From: DATAXI01 sp963756185
Lineage (GTDB): Bacteria; Verrucomicrobiota; Verrucomicrobiia; Chthoniobacterales; Chthoniobacteraceae
Length of the DNA stretch: 64,000 nt
Reading direction: 5' to 3'
Assembly: GCA_963756185.1 (NCBI GenBank)
Contig: CAVWMS010000003.1
Coordinates: 248,001 to 312,000 of the forward strand
In this document: in pieces, positions 9,434-18,193 of the stretch
How the letters are laid out: every line of letters begins with the position of its first letter
Numbering within the stretch: the stretch's first letter is position 1
The notes under the pieces: model-generated
The model's database searches: none
Told to the model about the DNA's origin: nothing
What the model saw: the letters and a program-made list of their open reading frames with translations, nothing else
Position numbers and translations under genes: made by a program

Positions 9434-10312
9434 TCACTTCGACACACTCGGGTTCATCGCCCCCTTCACCACCACCTTCTTCGTCTTGCCATCCAGCGAT
9501 CTTAGATAAATCGACGGCTCCTTTTCCTTCGCTCCCTGCGTGATACAGAGGTACTCGTCCGCCGATACCCAGCACGGCTCCCACCAGAATATCGGCGTGA
9601 TCGGCGCCGCTTTCTCAGTCGACAGGTTCATCTCCCAAATCTGCGGCGGCGGACCATCCCAGCCACCCCGGCCCGAATCGGTATCACTGTTCACATCCAT
9701 CAGCAGCGCCGTGCCATCGGCCGAAGCGTCGATGCGCACGTTGCTATCCAGGTCGCCCTTCGGAAAAAGCTGCTGCAGCGGCCATTGCTTCATCACCTCT
9801 CCTTCCGTCGTGATCTGGTAGAGATTGGTCAGGTCCTGGCAAAAGAGCGATTTCCCATCCGGCATCCAGCACGCCGAAAAAAAGTACTGATTGTTCGGAC
9901 CCGCTCCCTTCAGGACGCGAAACCCGCTGCCATCCGCGTTTGCCACGCCGATCTCCCAATTGTTATTGATGAGAATATAAAAGAGCACCTTCGTCCCATT
10001 CGGCGACCACAGCGGCCCATAGGCATTGTCCGAAGGCACATCCTTGAACACCGTGCTCACTCCCGTTGCGAGATCGACCACCGCGATGCTCCGCTGCGGT
10101 CCCGTCGCGCTCAACGTGTTGTACGCCAGCTTCGTCCCGTCGGGCGATATGTCGGGATCGTCGCCCGATGCGATTTTCTTCGCCCCCGTCCCGTCGAGAT
10201 TCGCCACCCAAATCGAGTTATCCTCGCGTTCAAACGCGATCTTCTGCTGCCCGCCCGCCGCCAGCGACGCGGCAACAAACAAGAGTAAAATGACAAGCGA
10301 GTTCTGTTTCAT
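9434..10312 (-). CDS. Exported TolB-like beta-propeller protein
   Basis: The 292-residue protein has a Sec signal (MKQNSLVILLLFVAASLAAG). It is followed by repeated WD40-like/PD40 beta-propeller blades, seen as IWVANLDGTGAKKIASGDDPDISPDGTKLAY, PLWSPNGTKVLF, ACWMPDGKSLFC and CWVSADEYLCIT. Each blade carries the 'SPDG/PNG/PDG' turn typical of TolB. Such propellers bind proteins or peptides in the periplasm; the partner is unknown. It is shorter than TolB (about 430 residues) and lacks TolB's N-terminal domain, so it is not the Tol-Pal component. It is the last gene of the minus-strand cluster GNAT-BKACE-LarA-like and starts 40 bp after the LarA-like stop codon, so co-transcription is likely, although a functional link is not obvious. 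Confidence 0.78.
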   Translation of the reverse strand: MKQNSLVILLLFVAASLAAGGQQKIAFEREDNSIWVANLDGTGAKKIASGDDPDISPDGTKLAYNTLSATGPQRSIAVVDLATGVSTVFKDVPSDNAYGPLWSPNGTKVLFYILINNNWEIGVANADGSGFRVLKGAGPNNQYFFSACWMPDGKSLFCQDLTNLYQITTEGEVMKQWPLQQLFPKGDLDSNVRIDASADGTALLMDVNSDTDSGRGGWDGPPPQIWEMNLSTEKAAPITPIFWWEPCWVSADEYLCITQGAKEKEPSIYLRSLDGKTKKVVVKGAMNPSVSK

Positions 10313-10352
10313 GGGATGGATGGGAGACGGGCCTGGCCCGGATTTATGGTGT

Positions 10353-11600
10353 TCATTCTTTTAAGTATGGAATGGTCAATGGTCCCTGGGGAAGCACGGC
10401 GATGGGGACCGGCCCATCCGTAACCAATTGACTTACAAACATGGATATATCGTCAACAGGTATTAAATGCGCCCGCCGGATAACTTCATCCGCCATGCTG
10501 CTATGCACGAATACCTTTGCCTTTCGCTGGATCAACGCCTGGATTTGCCCCTGCCATTGCTCGGGGAATGTCTCCCCGGCGATCAACCGCAAAATATCCT
10601 CCGGGTCGCGCGCGCGGCTCAGCAACTGGTCGAACGGCGAGCCATCCGGAACCCCCGCGCGGCATTCCGCCGCGATGATGATCGCGCCTCCCTTTTTCAC
10701 GATGCGCGCCGCCGCGCTCATCCCCTTGACCGCCTGGTAGAGGTTCTGGTCGAGCGGGTAGCCGCTGTTGGTCGTGATGACGATGTCGAACAGCTCACTT
10801 ACAGGCTGCATCGCCGATTTTCTCACAAACTCGATGCCGCGCCGGTGCGCCTCGATCAAATCGCCCGCGAATACGCCGGTAATCTCCCGCCGCTCGTTCA
10901 ATGTGACATTGGCCAGAAAGCTCGGCCCGGCGCGCAGCGCGATGTCCCGCATCTCCTCCCAGATCGGGTTGCCCTCGGTGATGCCGAACGCCGAGTTCGG
11001 GTTCGCGATGTTTCGCCGCCCGTGATTGCTGATAACCGTCTCCATGCCGGCGACACCCGGCATGATTCCCTTCGGCCCGCCGCTGAATCCCGCGAAGAAA
11101 TGCGGCTCGATAAATCCGGTGACGATCCGCGTCTCCGCCTCGACCAGGTGCTTGTTCAACAAAGCCGGCGTGCCATCCGAAGTAACTCCCACCCGCGCAA
11201 GCGCCTCCGGATTCCCCGGCTCGTGATTCAGCACGCGATACCGCCGCACCACCTCCGGCGTCAGCATTCCCGAGAGTTCCTCCGGCGTATTGGGCCGGTG
11301 CGTCCCAAGCCCGTTCAACAGCGTGATCTGTTCCGTCCGCGCGCCGCGCCCGTGAAGATACTCGAGCAGCCACGGGATGATCCGCTCATTCGGCGTGGCC
11401 CGCGTAATATCCGTAAACACAATGCAGACGCGTCCGCGCGGCTCCAGCGCCGCCGCGCCGATCGGCGCCGCGAGCGCCGCAATGAAACCCGCCCTCTCAT
11501 CCGCGAGCCCCGGCTGATCCTGCGGCGCGATAACCGTTGTCCGCTCCGCCGGCACCTCGACTTCGAGCCATCCGTCGCCATAGGCCAGTTTCACTTTCAT
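10353..11600 (-). CDS. LarA-family protein (nickel-pincer lactate racemase-like)
   Basis: This 415-residue protein shows the LarA fold: an N-terminal DUF2088 domain with TDITRATPN and LLNGLGTHRP (His in GTHR), then EPHFFAGFSGGPKGIMPG, which holds the His and Lys that bind the nickel-pincer nucleotide cofactor in LarA, and a C-terminal domain from about residue 280. LarA enzymes racemise or epimerise 2-hydroxyacids. Related family members act on other hydroxyacids, so the substrate is not assigned. The cofactor-making genes larB, larC and larE are not in this window. Its ATG overlaps the end of the BKACE-family gene by four bases (ATGA), so the two are translationally coupled and probably share a pathway of 2-hydroxy or 3-keto acid breakdown. 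Confidence 0.85.
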   Translation of the reverse strand: MKVKLAYGDGWLEVEVPAERTTVIAPQDQPGLADERAGFIAALAAPIGAAALEPRGRVCIVFTDITRATPNERIIPWLLEYLHGRGARTEQITLLNGLGTHRPNTPEELSGMLTPEVVRRYRVLNHEPGNPEALARVGVTSDGTPALLNKHLVEAETRIVTGFIEPHFFAGFSGGPKGIMPGVAGMETVISNHGRRNIANPNSAFGITEGNPIWEEMRDIALRAGPSFLANVTLNERREITGVFAGDLIEAHRRGIEFVRKSAMQPVSELFDIVITTNSGYPLDQNLYQAVKGMSAAARIVKKGGAIIIAAECRAGVPDGSPFDQLLSRARDPEDILRLIAGETFPEQWQGQIQALIQRKAKVFVHSSMADEVIRRAHLIPVDDISMFVSQLVTDGPVPIAVLPQGPLTIPYLKE

Positions 11601-12436
11601 CGTCCTGAATCGATTCCCAGCAGCGCCCTGGTTTCCACCGGTTTCATCGGCGCGCGGTCCATCCGCCGTCCGAGCGACGCCATCCGCGCAACCAGTTCGC
11701 CATTAGTCCCCGGCTGCTTCGACTCCGCATCGAGATAGAGGTTGTCCTCCAGGCCCACGCGCACGTGCCCGCCCATCTCGAGCGCGAGCGCGTTCATGGG
11801 AAATTGATGCCTGCCGATGCCGCACGCGGCCCAGACGCATCCCTCTGGCAGCCGCGAAACGAGGTAGGCAATATTCTCCTCAGTGGCGTCCGCCGTCCCG
11901 CGATTCCCCAGCAGGATGTTCGCATACACCGGCCCGCGCACCCGTTCCTCGGCGGCAAGCCGCCGCAGGTAATCGGCCATGCCCAAATCGAAAATCTCCA
12001 TCTCCGGCTTGATGCCGCGCTCATTCATCAAATCGAGGAGATAGAGAATGTCGTCCGGTGGATTGATCGACGCCTGGCGCGCAAAATTCATCGAGCCAAG
12101 CGTGAGCGATCCCATGTCCGGCCTTGCCAACCCATCCAGCATCAACACCGCCGCGCGTTTCTCGCGCTCGCTCCACAGCCGCCCGCTGGTCGATGCGCAG
12201 ACGATCAACCCCGGCGCCGCTTCGCGAATGCCCGTGATGATCTCCCGGTACACCCCGGCGTCCCAGGTCGGCAGCCCATCCGGCCCGCGCGCGTGAATGT
12301 GCACGATCTGCGCCCCCGCCCGCGCCACTTCAACCGCGTCCCGCACGATCTCCTCCGGCGAAATCGGCACGCGCGGATTCTTCTCCTTCGTGGTCACCAT
12401 GCCCGTGAGGCACGCATTCAAAATCAGGCCGCTCAT
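11597..12436 (-). CDS. BKACE family (DUF849) beta-keto acid cleavage enzyme
   Basis: The 279-residue protein has the BKACE TIM-barrel signatures: an early acidic residue after TKEKNP, the zinc-binding pair in VHIHARGPDG (about residues 46-48), the glycine-rich ACGIGRHQFPMN, and GLEDNLYLD near the end, whose Glu completes the metal site. BKACEs condense a beta-keto acid with acetyl-CoA and split it into acetoacetate and a CoA ester; the best known is 3-keto-5-aminohexanoate cleavage in lysine fermentation. The substrate depends on the pocket and cannot be read here. It lies between a GNAT gene 5 bp upstream and a LarA-like gene overlapping its stop. That arrangement suggests a small catabolic operon for an unusual hydroxy/keto acid. 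Confidence 0.88.
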   Translation of the reverse strand: MSGLILNACLTGMVTTKEKNPRVPISPEEIVRDAVEVARAGAQIVHIHARGPDGLPTWDAGVYREIITGIREAAPGLIVCASTSGRLWSEREKRAAVLMLDGLARPDMGSLTLGSMNFARQASINPPDDILYLLDLMNERGIKPEMEIFDLGMADYLRRLAAEERVRGPVYANILLGNRGTADATEENIAYLVSRLPEGCVWAACGIGRHQFPMNALALEMGGHVRVGLEDNLYLDAESKQPGTNGELVARMASLGRRMDRAPMKPVETRALLGIDSGR

Positions 12437-12441
12437 CTATT

Positions 12442-12916
12442 TCAAAGCTCGCACCGAAGCGTGATCCACTCACTTTTCTCCGCCAGTCCAAAGTCCTCCG
12501 TCTTCGGCACTCGCCCGCCCGTTCTCCGGTAACCGAAATGCCGCTCGTACCACGCGATCACCTCATCGTCGTCGCAGTTCGTGTAAAGATGGCGCAACCC
12601 GCGCTCCCGCAGGTAATCCATGCGCGCCCGTTGCAGCACCAGGCCCAGTCCCTTGCCGCGAAACGCCGGATCGACCACCATCAGCGTCGTCTTCGCATTC
12701 TCCGCGTCCAGCATCCGGTAACCGCACACGCCGGCCATGCGCCCGTTGATCTCGACCACAAACGCATCCTCGAGCGGGAACCGCTCCATCTCGCTGCCGC
12801 CGATGTGGTGATAATTGGCGTGCTCGAGAAATTTCGAGCATGCGCGGCCAGTCCGCCTCAACAGGCCGCCGCACGGTAACTCCATCATTTGGGCCAATAT
12901 TCATCCAATCCATCAT
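12442..12916 (-). CDS. GNAT-family N-acetyltransferase (one apparent frameshift)
   Basis: The C-terminal 115 residues contain the GNAT core: FVVEINGRMAGVCGYRML (beta strands), then TLMVVDPAFRGKGLGLVL with the acetyl-CoA-binding R/Q-x-x-G-x-G/A motif. The N-terminal strand (DGVTVRRPVEADWPRMLEI) is in another frame. One extra base at about 12829-12831 (AATTT on the minus strand) separates them, and removing it joins the halves into a normal-length GNAT of about 157 residues starting at one of the two ATGs at 12916/12913 or the ATG at 12904. The substrate is unknown. It is the first gene of the minus-strand operon with BKACE and the LarA-like gene, and is divergent from the PaaK-like ligase. Confidence 0.75.
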
Positions 12917-13034
12917 TCTTGGCCGCCGCCCCGCGATTGCAAGCGCGCCGATAAGCCTGACACTTCGAATTTCGAGCCGAGCGAGACAATTCGCCGAAGG
13001 CGAACCCGAACGGTGCGCCGATAGGCGCCCAATC

Positions 13035-13062
13035 TTTCGAATTTCGAATTTCGAATTTCGAA
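13035..13062. repeat. Heptamer tandem repeat TTTCGAA x4
   Basis: Four perfect copies of TTTCGAA sit in the divergent gap between the GNAT gene and the PaaK-like gene. It belongs with the other period-7 arrays of this window (17836-17863 and 22574-22733). Confidence 0.85.
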
Positions 13063-13125
13063 TTTTCAAACTTGGGATTCCCCTCGAATTTAAAGTTCAA
13101 TCGAAACAACCGCCCCGTCCTCCCC

Positions 13126-14241
13126 GTGCGCCTCCTCGACCCCAACAAATTCAGCGCCATCGTCCGCCACGCCCGCCGGACCAATCCCTTTTACGCCCAA
13201 TGGATTCCCCAGGCCGGCGCGGTTCCCATCCTCACCCGCCAGGTCCTGCAGGAAAACAACGACCTCATCCTCAACGGCAACCCCGTGCTCGGCAGGACCT
13301 CCGGCTCGACCGGCATGCCGGTTCGCGTCTCCAGCGGCCCCACCCGCGCCCGCATGGAAACAGACGATTACCGCCTCATGGCCGGCTGGCGCGGCGGGTC
13401 GCTGCCCCACGTCGAGATCGTCCATCCCGACGCGCGGCACGTGAAGCAACACATCATCCCGATTCAAACCACGCTCGCCGGCCAAATCCTCGCCCTCGCC
13501 CAATACGCCGCCCGTCACAAGGCGATGACCCTGGTCACTTATCCCACCAACGGCGTCCTGCTCGCCCAATCGATCATCGACCAGCGCCTCGCTTTCCCCA
13601 GCATCCGCCGCGTGCTGCTCATGTCAGAGTCATTCGATCCCGGCCAGCGCCGCATCATCCAGACCGCCTTCCCCGGCGCAGCCGTCTGGGCCACTTACAG
13701 CGCCGTCGAGGTCGGCGCCATCTCGTGCGAGTGCCCGTATCATTCCGGCTTCCATCACATCATGGCGCACAAGCTCGGCATCGAAATCCTCGACTCCAAC
13801 AACGACCCGCTCCCCTTCGGCCAGTTGGGCCAGGTCGTCATCACCGATTACTTCAACCGCCGCATGCCAATCATCCGCTACGCCATCGGCGACCTCGCCG
13901 CATTCGGCCAATGCCCGTGCGGAAAAATCCCGCTGCCCGCCTTCAGCCAGGTCATTGGCAAAGTCCGCGGCGCGCTCCTGCATCCCGATGGCCGCCGCGT
14001 CCCATTTGTGGACCTCTCGGTCGCCCTGCGCGATCTGCCCGGCATGCGCCAATACCAGGTCATCCAGGAGGAGCTGCGCCGCTTCACCGTAAAAATCGCC
14101 GCCGCGCAAAATCTCGACGCCGCCATCCGCGCCGCTTTCCTCGAGCAATTCGGCTACGCCCCGCAACTCGACATCCGATACGTCGACGAAATCCCGCGCG
14201 ACCCCAGCGGCAAATTCTACATCTCGATTTGCAAAGTGTGA
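13126..14241 (+). CDS. PaaK/CapK-like adenylate-forming ligase
   Basis: The protein is about 371 residues from the GTG at 13126. An in-frame TTG at 13072 would add 18 residues that overlap the repeat array and look non-coding. It shows the ANL-superfamily nucleotide-binding loop TSGSTGMPVRV, the motif YSAVEVGAISCEC with closely spaced cysteines, YFNRRMPIIRYAIGDLA, and the C-terminal DEIPRDPSGKF with the catalytic Lys. These are the marks of phenylacetate-CoA ligase relatives (PaaK, CapK). Such enzymes activate a carboxylic acid with ATP; CapK homologues take part in capsule or polysaccharide modification. It is shorter than PaaK (about 430 residues), mainly at the N-terminus. No phenylacetate genes are nearby, so a dedicated aromatic role is not supported. 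Confidence 0.8.
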   Translation: MRLLDPNKFSAIVRHARRTNPFYAQWIPQAGAVPILTRQVLQENNDLILNGNPVLGRTSGSTGMPVRVSSGPTRARMETDDYRLMAGWRGGSLPHVEIVHPDARHVKQHIIPIQTTLAGQILALAQYAARHKAMTLVTYPTNGVLLAQSIIDQRLAFPSIRRVLLMSESFDPGQRRIIQTAFPGAAVWATYSAVEVGAISCECPYHSGFHHIMAHKLGIEILDSNNDPLPFGQLGQVVITDYFNRRMPIIRYAIGDLAAFGQCPCGKIPLPAFSQVIGKVRGALLHPDGRRVPFVDLSVALRDLPGMRQYQVIQEELRRFTVKIAAAQNLDAAIRAAFLEQFGYAPQLDIRYVDEIPRDPSGKFYISICKV

Positions 14242-14299
14242 GCCGTCCGAAAACTAATCTCTCGAATTACCTCGCCGACTTCGCTACCCCTTTTCCTCC

Positions 14300-16387
14300 A
14301 TGGGTAGCGATAACCGATTCGACTTCGATGTCCTCGTCGCCGGCGGCGGTTTTGCCGGCGTTTACTGCGCACAAACGCTCGCGCGTCGCCTCGGCGCCTC
14401 CGCCAGGGACCGCCTCGCCATCGTCGCAGACCGCAATTACATGGTCTTCCAGCCCATGCTCGCGGAGGTCGCCGGCTCCTCCATCTCCCCGCGCCACGTC
14501 GTCAATCCCATCCGCGCACTCTGCCGCTCCCTCAATGTTCTGCGCGGCGGCATCATGGGCATCGACCTCTCCGCACGCACCCTCGACCTCGAAGCCGGCG
14601 CTTACACTCCCCCGGTCACCATCGGCTTCCGCCATCTCGTCCTCGCCCTCGGCGGCGTCGTCGATCTCAGCCGCGTCCCCGGCATGCCAGAGCATGCTTA
14701 TTTGATGAAATCCGTCGGCGACGCCCAGGAATTGCGCAGCGCCGTCATCGACCGCCTCGAGGAAGCCAACCTTTCCCGCGACGAAACCGCCATCAAGCTC
14801 CTGCTCACCTTTGTCATCGTCGGCGGCGGCTACTCGGGCGTCGAGACTGCCGGCCAGATCCTCGATCTCCTCCAGGACATCAAGTGCTTCTATCCCCGCA
14901 TCAAACGAACCGACTACCGCGTCATCCTCGTCCACTCCGGCCCCCACCTGCTCCCGGAGATCAACGAAGACCTCGGCCGTTACTGCGAGAAAAACATCGC
15001 CGCCCGCGGCGTCGAGATCATCCTCAATGCCCGCGTCACCTCCATGACCGCCAGCAAGGTCACCCTCGGCGACGGTCGCGTCCTCGAATCCCACACCGTC
15101 CTCTCGACCGTCGGCAACGCCCCGCATCCCATCCTCGTCGATCTCTGCAAGAAAAACCAAATCCCCACCGACAAAGGCCGCATCATCACCGATTCCATGT
15201 TGCGCGTGCAGGGCTTCGGGGATTTGTGGGCCGCCGGCGATTGCGCCGCGGTCCCCATGGCCGGCGGCAAGGGCGCGCGCAAACAGGGCAAAGAGGAAAC
15301 CATGGCCTCGCCTTTCACCGCGCGGAAATATTGCCCGCCCACCGCCCAGTTCGCTTACCGCCAGGGCATCTGCCTCGGCAAAAATCTCGCACAGGTCCTC
15401 ATCGACGGCGGCAAGCCCACCCACTCCTTCAAGTTCACCGGCCTCGGCGAGCTCGCCTCGATAGGTCATCAATCCGCCGTCGCCGACATCATGGGCATGC
15501 GCTTCTCCGGCCTGCTCGCCTGGTTCATGTGGCGCACCATTTACCTGATGAAACTCCCCGGCCTCGACCGCAAAGTCCGCGTAGTCATCGATTGGACCCT
15601 CGATCTCTTTTTCCCGCGCGACATCACCCTGCTCCACCCGCGCCCCACCGAAGTCCTCCAGGAAATGCATCTCGAAAAAGGCGACAACATCTTCCACGCC
15701 GGCGAACCCGCGCTCTCCTTTTACGTCGTAAAAAAAGGCCGCATCGAACTCAACGACGGCGACGGCCCCGTCATGTCCATCGGGCCCGGCGAACATTTCG
15801 GCGAGCGCGCCCTGCTCCACGATCGCAAGTGGCGCTTCAACGCCCTCGCCACCGAGCCCACCACCCTCGTCGCGCTCGAGGCCAAAGTCTTCCGCGCCAT
15901 CTCCGGCGCCAGCGCCTCCATCAACGAATTCTTCCAGCATTCCTCGCAGCAATACCTCAGCCGCCAGCAAATCGAATCGGTCAAAAAGACAATGCCCGGC
16001 TCCGTACTGGGCATGAAAGTAAGCGACGTCATGTCGAAAAACCCCGTCTTCTTCCGCACCACCGATACCATCGCCCAAGCCCTCGCCACCATGGTCCAGC
16101 ATCCATTCAATTCCTTTCCCCTGCTCGACGCAAACGACACCCTCCTCGGCATCGTCACCCAATCCGAGGTCTACGACGCCCTCAAGGACGGCGCCGTCAC
16201 CCGCGACAGCACCCTGGATAAGTTAACCCCCTGCGCCATCCCCAACGTCCAGGCCGAAACCCTGGTAAACGACGCCCTGGAAATCCTACTCCGCAGCGGC
16301 CGCAACAAACTCCTGGTCGTCGACACCTCAAACAAACTGCGCGGAGTACTCACACCCATAGACCTGCTCGGACGCCCGGCAAATTGA
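14300..16387 (+). CDS. Type II NADH dehydrogenase-like flavoprotein fused to cNMP-binding and CBS domains
   Basis: This 695-residue protein combines three modules. Residues about 8-430 are an NDH-2 type FAD-dependent oxidoreductase: VLVAGGGFAGVY for FAD, VIVGGGYSGVETAG for NADH, GDLWAAGDCAAVP near the flavin ring, and a C-terminal hydrophobic/amphipathic segment that anchors such enzymes to the membrane. Residues about 445-560 are a cyclic-nucleotide-binding domain (EKGDNIFHAGEPALSFYVVKKG, GEHFGERALL), and about 570-690 hold a CBS pair (VSDVMSKNPVFFRTTDTIAQAL ... NKLLVVD). NDH-2 passes electrons from NADH to quinone without pumping protons. The added domains suggest allosteric control by a cyclic nucleotide or an adenine nucleotide. 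Typical NDH-2 is about 430 residues, so the regulatory tail is the unusual feature. It follows the PaaK-like gene by 58 bp. Confidence 0.88.
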   Translation: MGSDNRFDFDVLVAGGGFAGVYCAQTLARRLGASARDRLAIVADRNYMVFQPMLAEVAGSSISPRHVVNPIRALCRSLNVLRGGIMGIDLSARTLDLEAGAYTPPVTIGFRHLVLALGGVVDLSRVPGMPEHAYLMKSVGDAQELRSAVIDRLEEANLSRDETAIKLLLTFVIVGGGYSGVETAGQILDLLQDIKCFYPRIKRTDYRVILVHSGPHLLPEINEDLGRYCEKNIAARGVEIILNARVTSMTASKVTLGDGRVLESHTVLSTVGNAPHPILVDLCKKNQIPTDKGRIITDSMLRVQGFGDLWAAGDCAAVPMAGGKGARKQGKEETMASPFTARKYCPPTAQFAYRQGICLGKNLAQVLIDGGKPTHSFKFTGLGELASIGHQSAVADIMGMRFSGLLAWFMWRTIYLMKLPGLDRKVRVVIDWTLDLFFPRDITLLHPRPTEVLQEMHLEKGDNIFHAGEPALSFYVVKKGRIELNDGDGPVMSIGPGEHFGERALLHDRKWRFNALATEPTTLVALEAKVFRAISGASASINEFFQHSSQQYLSRQQIESVKKTMPGSVLGMKVSDVMSKNPVFFRTTDTIAQALATMVQHPFNSFPLLDANDTLLGIVTQSEVYDALKDGAVTRDSTLDKLTPCAIPNVQAETLVNDALEILLRSGRNKLLVVDTSNKLRGVLTPIDLLGRPAN

Positions 16388-16414
16388 GCATTCCAAAAAA
16401 ACCGCCCAACGAAT

Positions 16415-16606
16415 CATCGGCAGCGTCCGCGCCAGGTTCAGACCGCGACTCGGATTCTGCCAATTAGCAATTTCAGATTAGCAATTATCAATTCCCCCAA
16501 TCCTCCCGGTACAGAGGCATCATCGGCAGCGTCCGCGCCAGGTTCAGACCGCGACTCGGATTCTGCCAATTAGCAATTTCAGATTAGCAATTATCAATTC
16601 CCTCCC
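16415..16606. repeat. Tandem duplication, 106-bp period, upstream of mnmA
   Basis: The segment beginning CATCGGCAGCGTCCGCG occurs at 16415 and again at 16521, with about 80 identical bases in each copy. It ends in a heptamer-like string TAGCAAT-TTCAGAT-TAGCAAT-TATCAAT, a shorter version of which appears a third time near 16640. No gene is seen in the whole gap 16388-16676. Confidence 0.8.
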
Positions 16607-16676
16607 CCAATCAGCAATTCCCTCCCCTGCAATCTCAGATTAGCAATTATCAATTCTCCTGCTATCCTCCACCCCC

Positions 16677-17804
16677 ATGCTCACCACCCCTCCCCGCGTC
16701 GTCGTCGGCATGTCCGGCGGCGTCGATTCCTCCGTCGCCGCCCATCTGCTCAAGCAGCAGGGCTACGACGTCGTGGGCGTGACCATGAAAGTCTGGCCTC
16801 AGGATTGCATCTCCCGCGCCGAAGACAAATGCTGCGGCCCATCCGCCATCGCCGACGCCCGCGGCGTAGCCCACGCCCTCGGCATCCCGCATTACGTCGT
16901 CGAGGAGTCCGGCCAATTCCAGCAGCAGGTCATCGATTATTTCGCCGGCGAGTACCAGGCCGGGCGCACTCCCAACCCGTGCGTCATGTGCAACGAAAAA
17001 CTCAAGTTCGGCAACCTCTGGCAAAAAGCCCGCGCCCTCGGCGCCCAATTCATCGCCACTGGCCATTACGCCATCGTCGAGCGCGCCCCCGATGGCCGCG
17101 CCATCCTCCGCAAAGGCCGCGACCCCCGCAAAGACCAGAGCTATTTCCTTTTCTCCCTCCGCCAGGAGCAGCTCCTTCATTCCCTCATGCCCCTCGGCGC
17201 CATGTCCAAGGATCAAATCCGCGCCATCGCCCGCTCCATCGGCCTCAAGGTCGCCGATAAACAGGACAGCCAGGAGATTTGCTTCGTCCCCGGCCAGGAC
17301 TACAAAGCCTTCCTCCGCGGCCACCTGGGCGAAAAACAATTTCACGCCGGCGGCATCTACGACAAACAAGGCAATTTCCTCGCCCCGCACGATGGCATCG
17401 AAATGTTCACCATCGGCCAGCGCAAAGGCCTGCCAGGCGGCTCGCCCAGCCCCCGCTACGTCATCGACATCGATCCCGCCACCTCCAGCGTCATCGTCGG
17501 CGATGCCGAAGACCTGATCGTCGATTCCTTCGAAGTCGACCGCTCCACCTGGCACGACGTTCCCCAAGCCCCGCGCAACTTCACCGTAAAAATCCGCTAC
17601 GGCCACGCCGGCGCCCCCGCCACCGTCACCCCATTGGAAAACGACCGCGCCCACGTCCAACTCCACATCCCCCAGCGCGCCGTAACCCCCGGCCAGGCCG
17701 CCGTCTTCTACGACGCCGACCGCGTAGCCGGCGGCGGCTGGATATGCCGCAGCCAACCCGCCGTGAAACTCGAATCCACGGCTTTGGCAATGCATTCTCG
17801 ATAA
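16677..17804 (+). CDS. mnmA: tRNA-specific 2-thiouridylase MnmA
   Basis: The 375-residue protein has every MnmA mark: the PP-loop SGGVDSS (residues 13-19), the catalytic Cys in NPCVMC (Cys102), the second Cys in SQEICFVPG (Cys202), and GQRKGLPGG in the C-terminal tRNA-binding part. MnmA adenylates U34 of Lys, Glu and Gln tRNAs and installs sulfur passed on as a persulfide. Length matches the family (360-380). The start is the ATG at 16677, just after a pyrimidine-rich stretch. The next gene is cutA, 68 bp downstream on the same strand; the gap holds a heptamer repeat. The C-terminal residues after about 360 are less conserved. Confidence 0.96.
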   Translation: MLTTPPRVVVGMSGGVDSSVAAHLLKQQGYDVVGVTMKVWPQDCISRAEDKCCGPSAIADARGVAHALGIPHYVVEESGQFQQQVIDYFAGEYQAGRTPNPCVMCNEKLKFGNLWQKARALGAQFIATGHYAIVERAPDGRAILRKGRDPRKDQSYFLFSLRQEQLLHSLMPLGAMSKDQIRAIARSIGLKVADKQDSQEICFVPGQDYKAFLRGHLGEKQFHAGGIYDKQGNFLAPHDGIEMFTIGQRKGLPGGSPSPRYVIDIDPATSSVIVGDAEDLIVDSFEVDRSTWHDVPQAPRNFTVKIRYGHAGAPATVTPLENDRAHVQLHIPQRAVTPGQAAVFYDADRVAGGGWICRSQPAVKLESTALAMHSR

Positions 17805-17835
17805 CCGCGCGCTCCGCGCGCGCATCCTTTCGAAT

Positions 17836-17863
17836 TCCGCAATCCGAAATCCGAAATCCGAAA
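17836..17863. repeat. Heptamer tandem repeat TCCGCAA + TCCGAAA x3
   Basis: One TCCGCAA unit followed by three TCCGAAA units lies ten bases before the cutA GTG start. Same period and base pattern as the large array at 22574-22733. Confidence 0.85.
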
Positions 17864-17872
17864 TTCCCCCCC

Positions 17873-18193
17873 GTGCCCGAAGAATCCATCGTAGTCCTCA
17901 CCACCTTCCCCGACGCCGAAACCGCCCGCCGCGTCGCCGCCACATTGGTCGAGGAAAGACTGGCCGCCTGTGTAAACCTAGTCCCGCAGATCGAATCAAT
18001 CTACCGCTGGGAAGGCAAAATCGAAAGTAACTCCGAAGTGCTAGCCATCATCAAGACCAACAGTTGGAAGTACCAGCCCCTCGAATCCAGGATCCGCCAG
18101 CTACATCCCTACAAAGTCCCCGAAATCATCTCCCTCCGAATCGATTCCGGCAACATCGACTACCTCCGCTGGATCGACAACTCCGTCCTCTAA
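17873..18193 (+). CDS. cutA: CutA1 divalent-cation tolerance family protein
   Basis: This 106-residue protein starts at GTG 17873 (VPEESIVVLTTFPD). It has the CutA1 signature: an initial strand VVLTTFPDAETA, EERLAACVNLVPQIESIYRWEGKI, and YKVPEIISLRI near the end. CutA1 is a small, very stable trimer with a ferredoxin-like fold; despite its name its role in metal tolerance is uncertain. Length fits the family (about 105). It follows mnmA. Its stop codon TAA lies inside the first of three tandem REP-like repeats, so the repeat invaded exactly at the end of the gene. Confidence 0.93.
   Translation: MPEESIVVLTTFPDAETARRVAATLVEERLAACVNLVPQIESIYRWEGKIESNSEVLAIIKTNSWKYQPLESRIRQLHPYKVPEIISLRIDSGNIDYLRWIDNSVL

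Noticed and set aside
12840..14705. Plus-strand frame of about 620 codons over the PaaK-like gene
   Set aside because: Its product is an arginine/proline-rich shadow of the GC-rich ligase and NDH-2 genes, in another frame, without any motif.
14267..16162. Minus-strand frame of about 630 codons opposite the NDH-2 fusion
   Set aside because: Antisense of a well-supported gene; the composition (Gly/Ala/Asp/Glu) is that expected from third-position GC bias.
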